This document shows, one piece after another, positions 23,806 through 24,766 of a stretch of DNA of 24,766 nucleotides. This DNA is from JBEGQX01 sp041180805. Its GTDB lineage: Bacteria > Planctomycetota > Planctomycetia > Gemmatales > Gemmataceae. Every line of letters begins with the position of its first letter. The stretch's first letter is position 1. The stretch spans positions 1 to 24,766 of the forward strand of contig JBEGQX010000262.1 of the NCBI GenBank assembly GCA_041180805.1. The letters are read 5' to 3'. The position numbers and the translations under genes were made by a program. Below the pieces are notes generated by a model. It saw nothing but the letters and a program-made list of their open reading frames with translations, was not told the origin of the DNA and ran no database searches.

Positions 23806-23836
23806 GCAGGAAAACCTTTCCGCCGGGAATAGTGGA

Positions 23837-24601
23837 TCATCCTTTCAAGCCTCCAAATTTTCGATTTCGCTGGCTGTAGCTGCCGATGGCTTCATGCAGA
23901 GTGGGAACGGTGAAATCTGGCCATTCTTTGGAGGTGACCCAAATTTCCGCATAAGAGATTTGCCAAAGCAGAAAATTACTGATGCGCATTTCCCCCGCTG
24001 TTCGAATCAAAAGGTCAGGGTCGGGCATGCCATTGGTGTAAAGGGAAGAGGCAATCACCGATTCATCAATCTGGTCCGGAGACAAGCTTCCTTGTGTTAC
24101 TTGATTGGCAATTTTTTTAACGGCATCCACCATTTCCTGTCGGGAACCATAGTTAATGGCAAGGGATAGACCCATGCCGGTATTGTCCCTGCAAATGTTC
24201 ATGGTTTCTTGAATCTGCATCTGTACTTCATCAGGAAGCATTCCCATTCTTCCGATGGTGGAAAATCGAATGTTTTGTTGCAATAGTTCAGGGCGTTCCT
24301 GAATGAGGTAAGTTTGCAAAAGCTCCATCAGGAAATCCAGTTCCTGTCTGGGGCGTTTCCAATTTTCGCTGCTCAGGCAGTAAAGAGTAAGTTGCTGCAC
24401 GCCCAGTCGTGAACACTCGCGTACTATATTACGCACCACATCAATGCCACGCGCATGGCCCTCGATGCGAGGTAAACCCCGTTTTTGGGCCCATCGCCCA
24501 TTCCCATCCATGATGATGGCAATATGCGCAGGAATATTTTCCATTCCCAGTGGTTGTGGGGAGGGAAGGGAACCTGTGGTTTCATGAACCGACTGGGACA
24601 T
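23837..24601 (-). CDS. uppS: undecaprenyl pyrophosphate synthase (isoprenyl transferase)
   Basis: A cis-prenyltransferase of 254 residues making the C55 lipid carrier for peptidoglycan and other polymers from farnesyl pyrophosphate and isopentenyl pyrophosphate. IIMDGNGRWA (29-38) contains the catalytic Asp32; LTLYCLSSENWKRP (71-84) and LLIRTAGEMRISNFLLWQ (197-214) are the other family blocks. I chose ATG 24601 because the resulting length fits the family; the frame is open to 24673. The purA stop is 28 bases upstream and cdsA follows after 31 bases, an arrangement typical of lipid-precursor operons. Confidence 0.95.
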   Translation of the reverse strand: MSQSVHETTGSLPSPQPLGMENIPAHIAIIMDGNGRWAQKRGLPRIEGHARGIDVVRNIVRECSRLGVQQLTLYCLSSENWKRPRQELDFLMELLQTYLIQERPELLQQNIRFSTIGRMGMLPDEVQMQIQETMNICRDNTGMGLSLAINYGSRQEMVDAVKKIANQVTQGSLSPDQIDESVIASSLYTNGMPDPDLLIRTAGEMRISNFLLWQISYAEIWVTSKEWPDFTVPTLHEAIGSYSQRNRKFGGLKG

Positions 24602-24629
24602 GGGGTTAAAAAATCTCCACCATCCAAGA

Positions 24630-24766
24630 TTAAACTTGGCCGGTAAAGATGGTCTGTGCCCTTTCCGGCCCAACAGATATCAGCTTAACAGGAAGTTTGA
24701 GGATTTCACCAATTCTGTCCGCATATTTTCTGGCATTTACTGGAAGGTCGGAAAGCTTCCTGGCCT
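24630..24766 (-). CDS. purA: adenylosuccinate synthetase, 3' end only
   Basis: Only the last 44 codons are present; the gene runs off the right edge. The frame ends in ISVGPERAQTIF followed by TGQV and stop, and begins RKLSDLPVNARKYADRIGEIL. This matches the conserved C-terminal region of PurA (LPxNARxYVxRIExL, then ISVGPxRxxTI). PurA makes adenylosuccinate from IMP, aspartate and GTP in purine synthesis. It is on the same strand as uppS with 28 bases between, so it may head or join this operon. Confidence 0.8.
   Translation of the reverse strand, partial: ARKLSDLPVNARKYADRIGEILKLPVKLISVGPERAQTIFTGQV

Overview
This 24.8 kb window is a gene-dense bacterial chromosome segment, most likely from a planctomycete (Planctomycetota). 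The main reasons are a DUF1559 protein with a pilin-type N-terminus followed by a tiny lipoprotein (a hallmark pair of that phylum), a bacterial beta-RFAP synthase/DUF447 pair from tetrahydromethanopterin (H4MPT) biosynthesis, and a CdsA with a PVC-like variant signature. The assignment is inferred from gene content. I see no rRNA, tRNA, CRISPR array, transposase, integrase or phage gene.

Layout. 2-142: 3' end of hslU, overlapping tail to tail with an alpha/beta hydrolase (132-881, minus) whose nucleophile is Cys. That hydrolase has a promoter-like site and a nested palindrome upstream. 1262-3326 (minus): a lipoprotein and an RNase Z-like metallohydrolase. 3422-4962 (plus): DUF447 protein and beta-RFAP synthase. 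4862-6276 (minus): an AT-richer cassette of DUF1559 protein plus small lipoprotein with its own promoter-like site and intrinsic terminator; the terminator lies inside the RFAP synthase reading frame, whose C-terminus looks truncated. 6349-9485 (minus): mog, pxpA, pxpC and a D-2-hydroxyacid dehydrogenase, with a terminator hairpin beyond. 9580-10785 (plus): iron-containing alcohol dehydrogenase. 10786-14644 (minus): a pyrimidine nucleoside salvage operon (nucleoside phosphorylase, CNT transporter, cytidine deaminase, esterase). 14833-20542 (plus): CzcBA-type heavy-metal RND efflux, then a Tat-type membrane dipeptidase. 20543-24766 (minus): purA (partial), uppS, cdsA, phoH, a VTC polyphosphate polymerase and a DUF4956 membrane protein.

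How the genes work together. The salvage operon imports nucleosides, deaminates cytidine and phosphorolyses pyrimidine nucleosides. The RND pair would export metal cations but lacks a local outer-membrane channel. UppS and CdsA supply lipid carrier and phospholipid precursors. The VTC/DUF4956 pair is a likely membrane polyphosphate-making unit placed directly behind phoH. DUF447 and RFAP synthase point to H4MPT-linked C1 metabolism. Packing is tight: all four convergent gene pairs overlap or abut, and several genes overlap start to stop.

Most operons look ordinary. The points most worth a second look are the terminator inside the truncated RFAP synthase gene, the Cys-Asn-His hydrolase with its operator-like palindromes, the PhoH-VTC-DUF4956 grouping, and the PxpA/PxpC pair without PxpB. 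Starts were often moved from the longest reading frame to an internal ATG with a better ribosome binding site; this is stated per gene.
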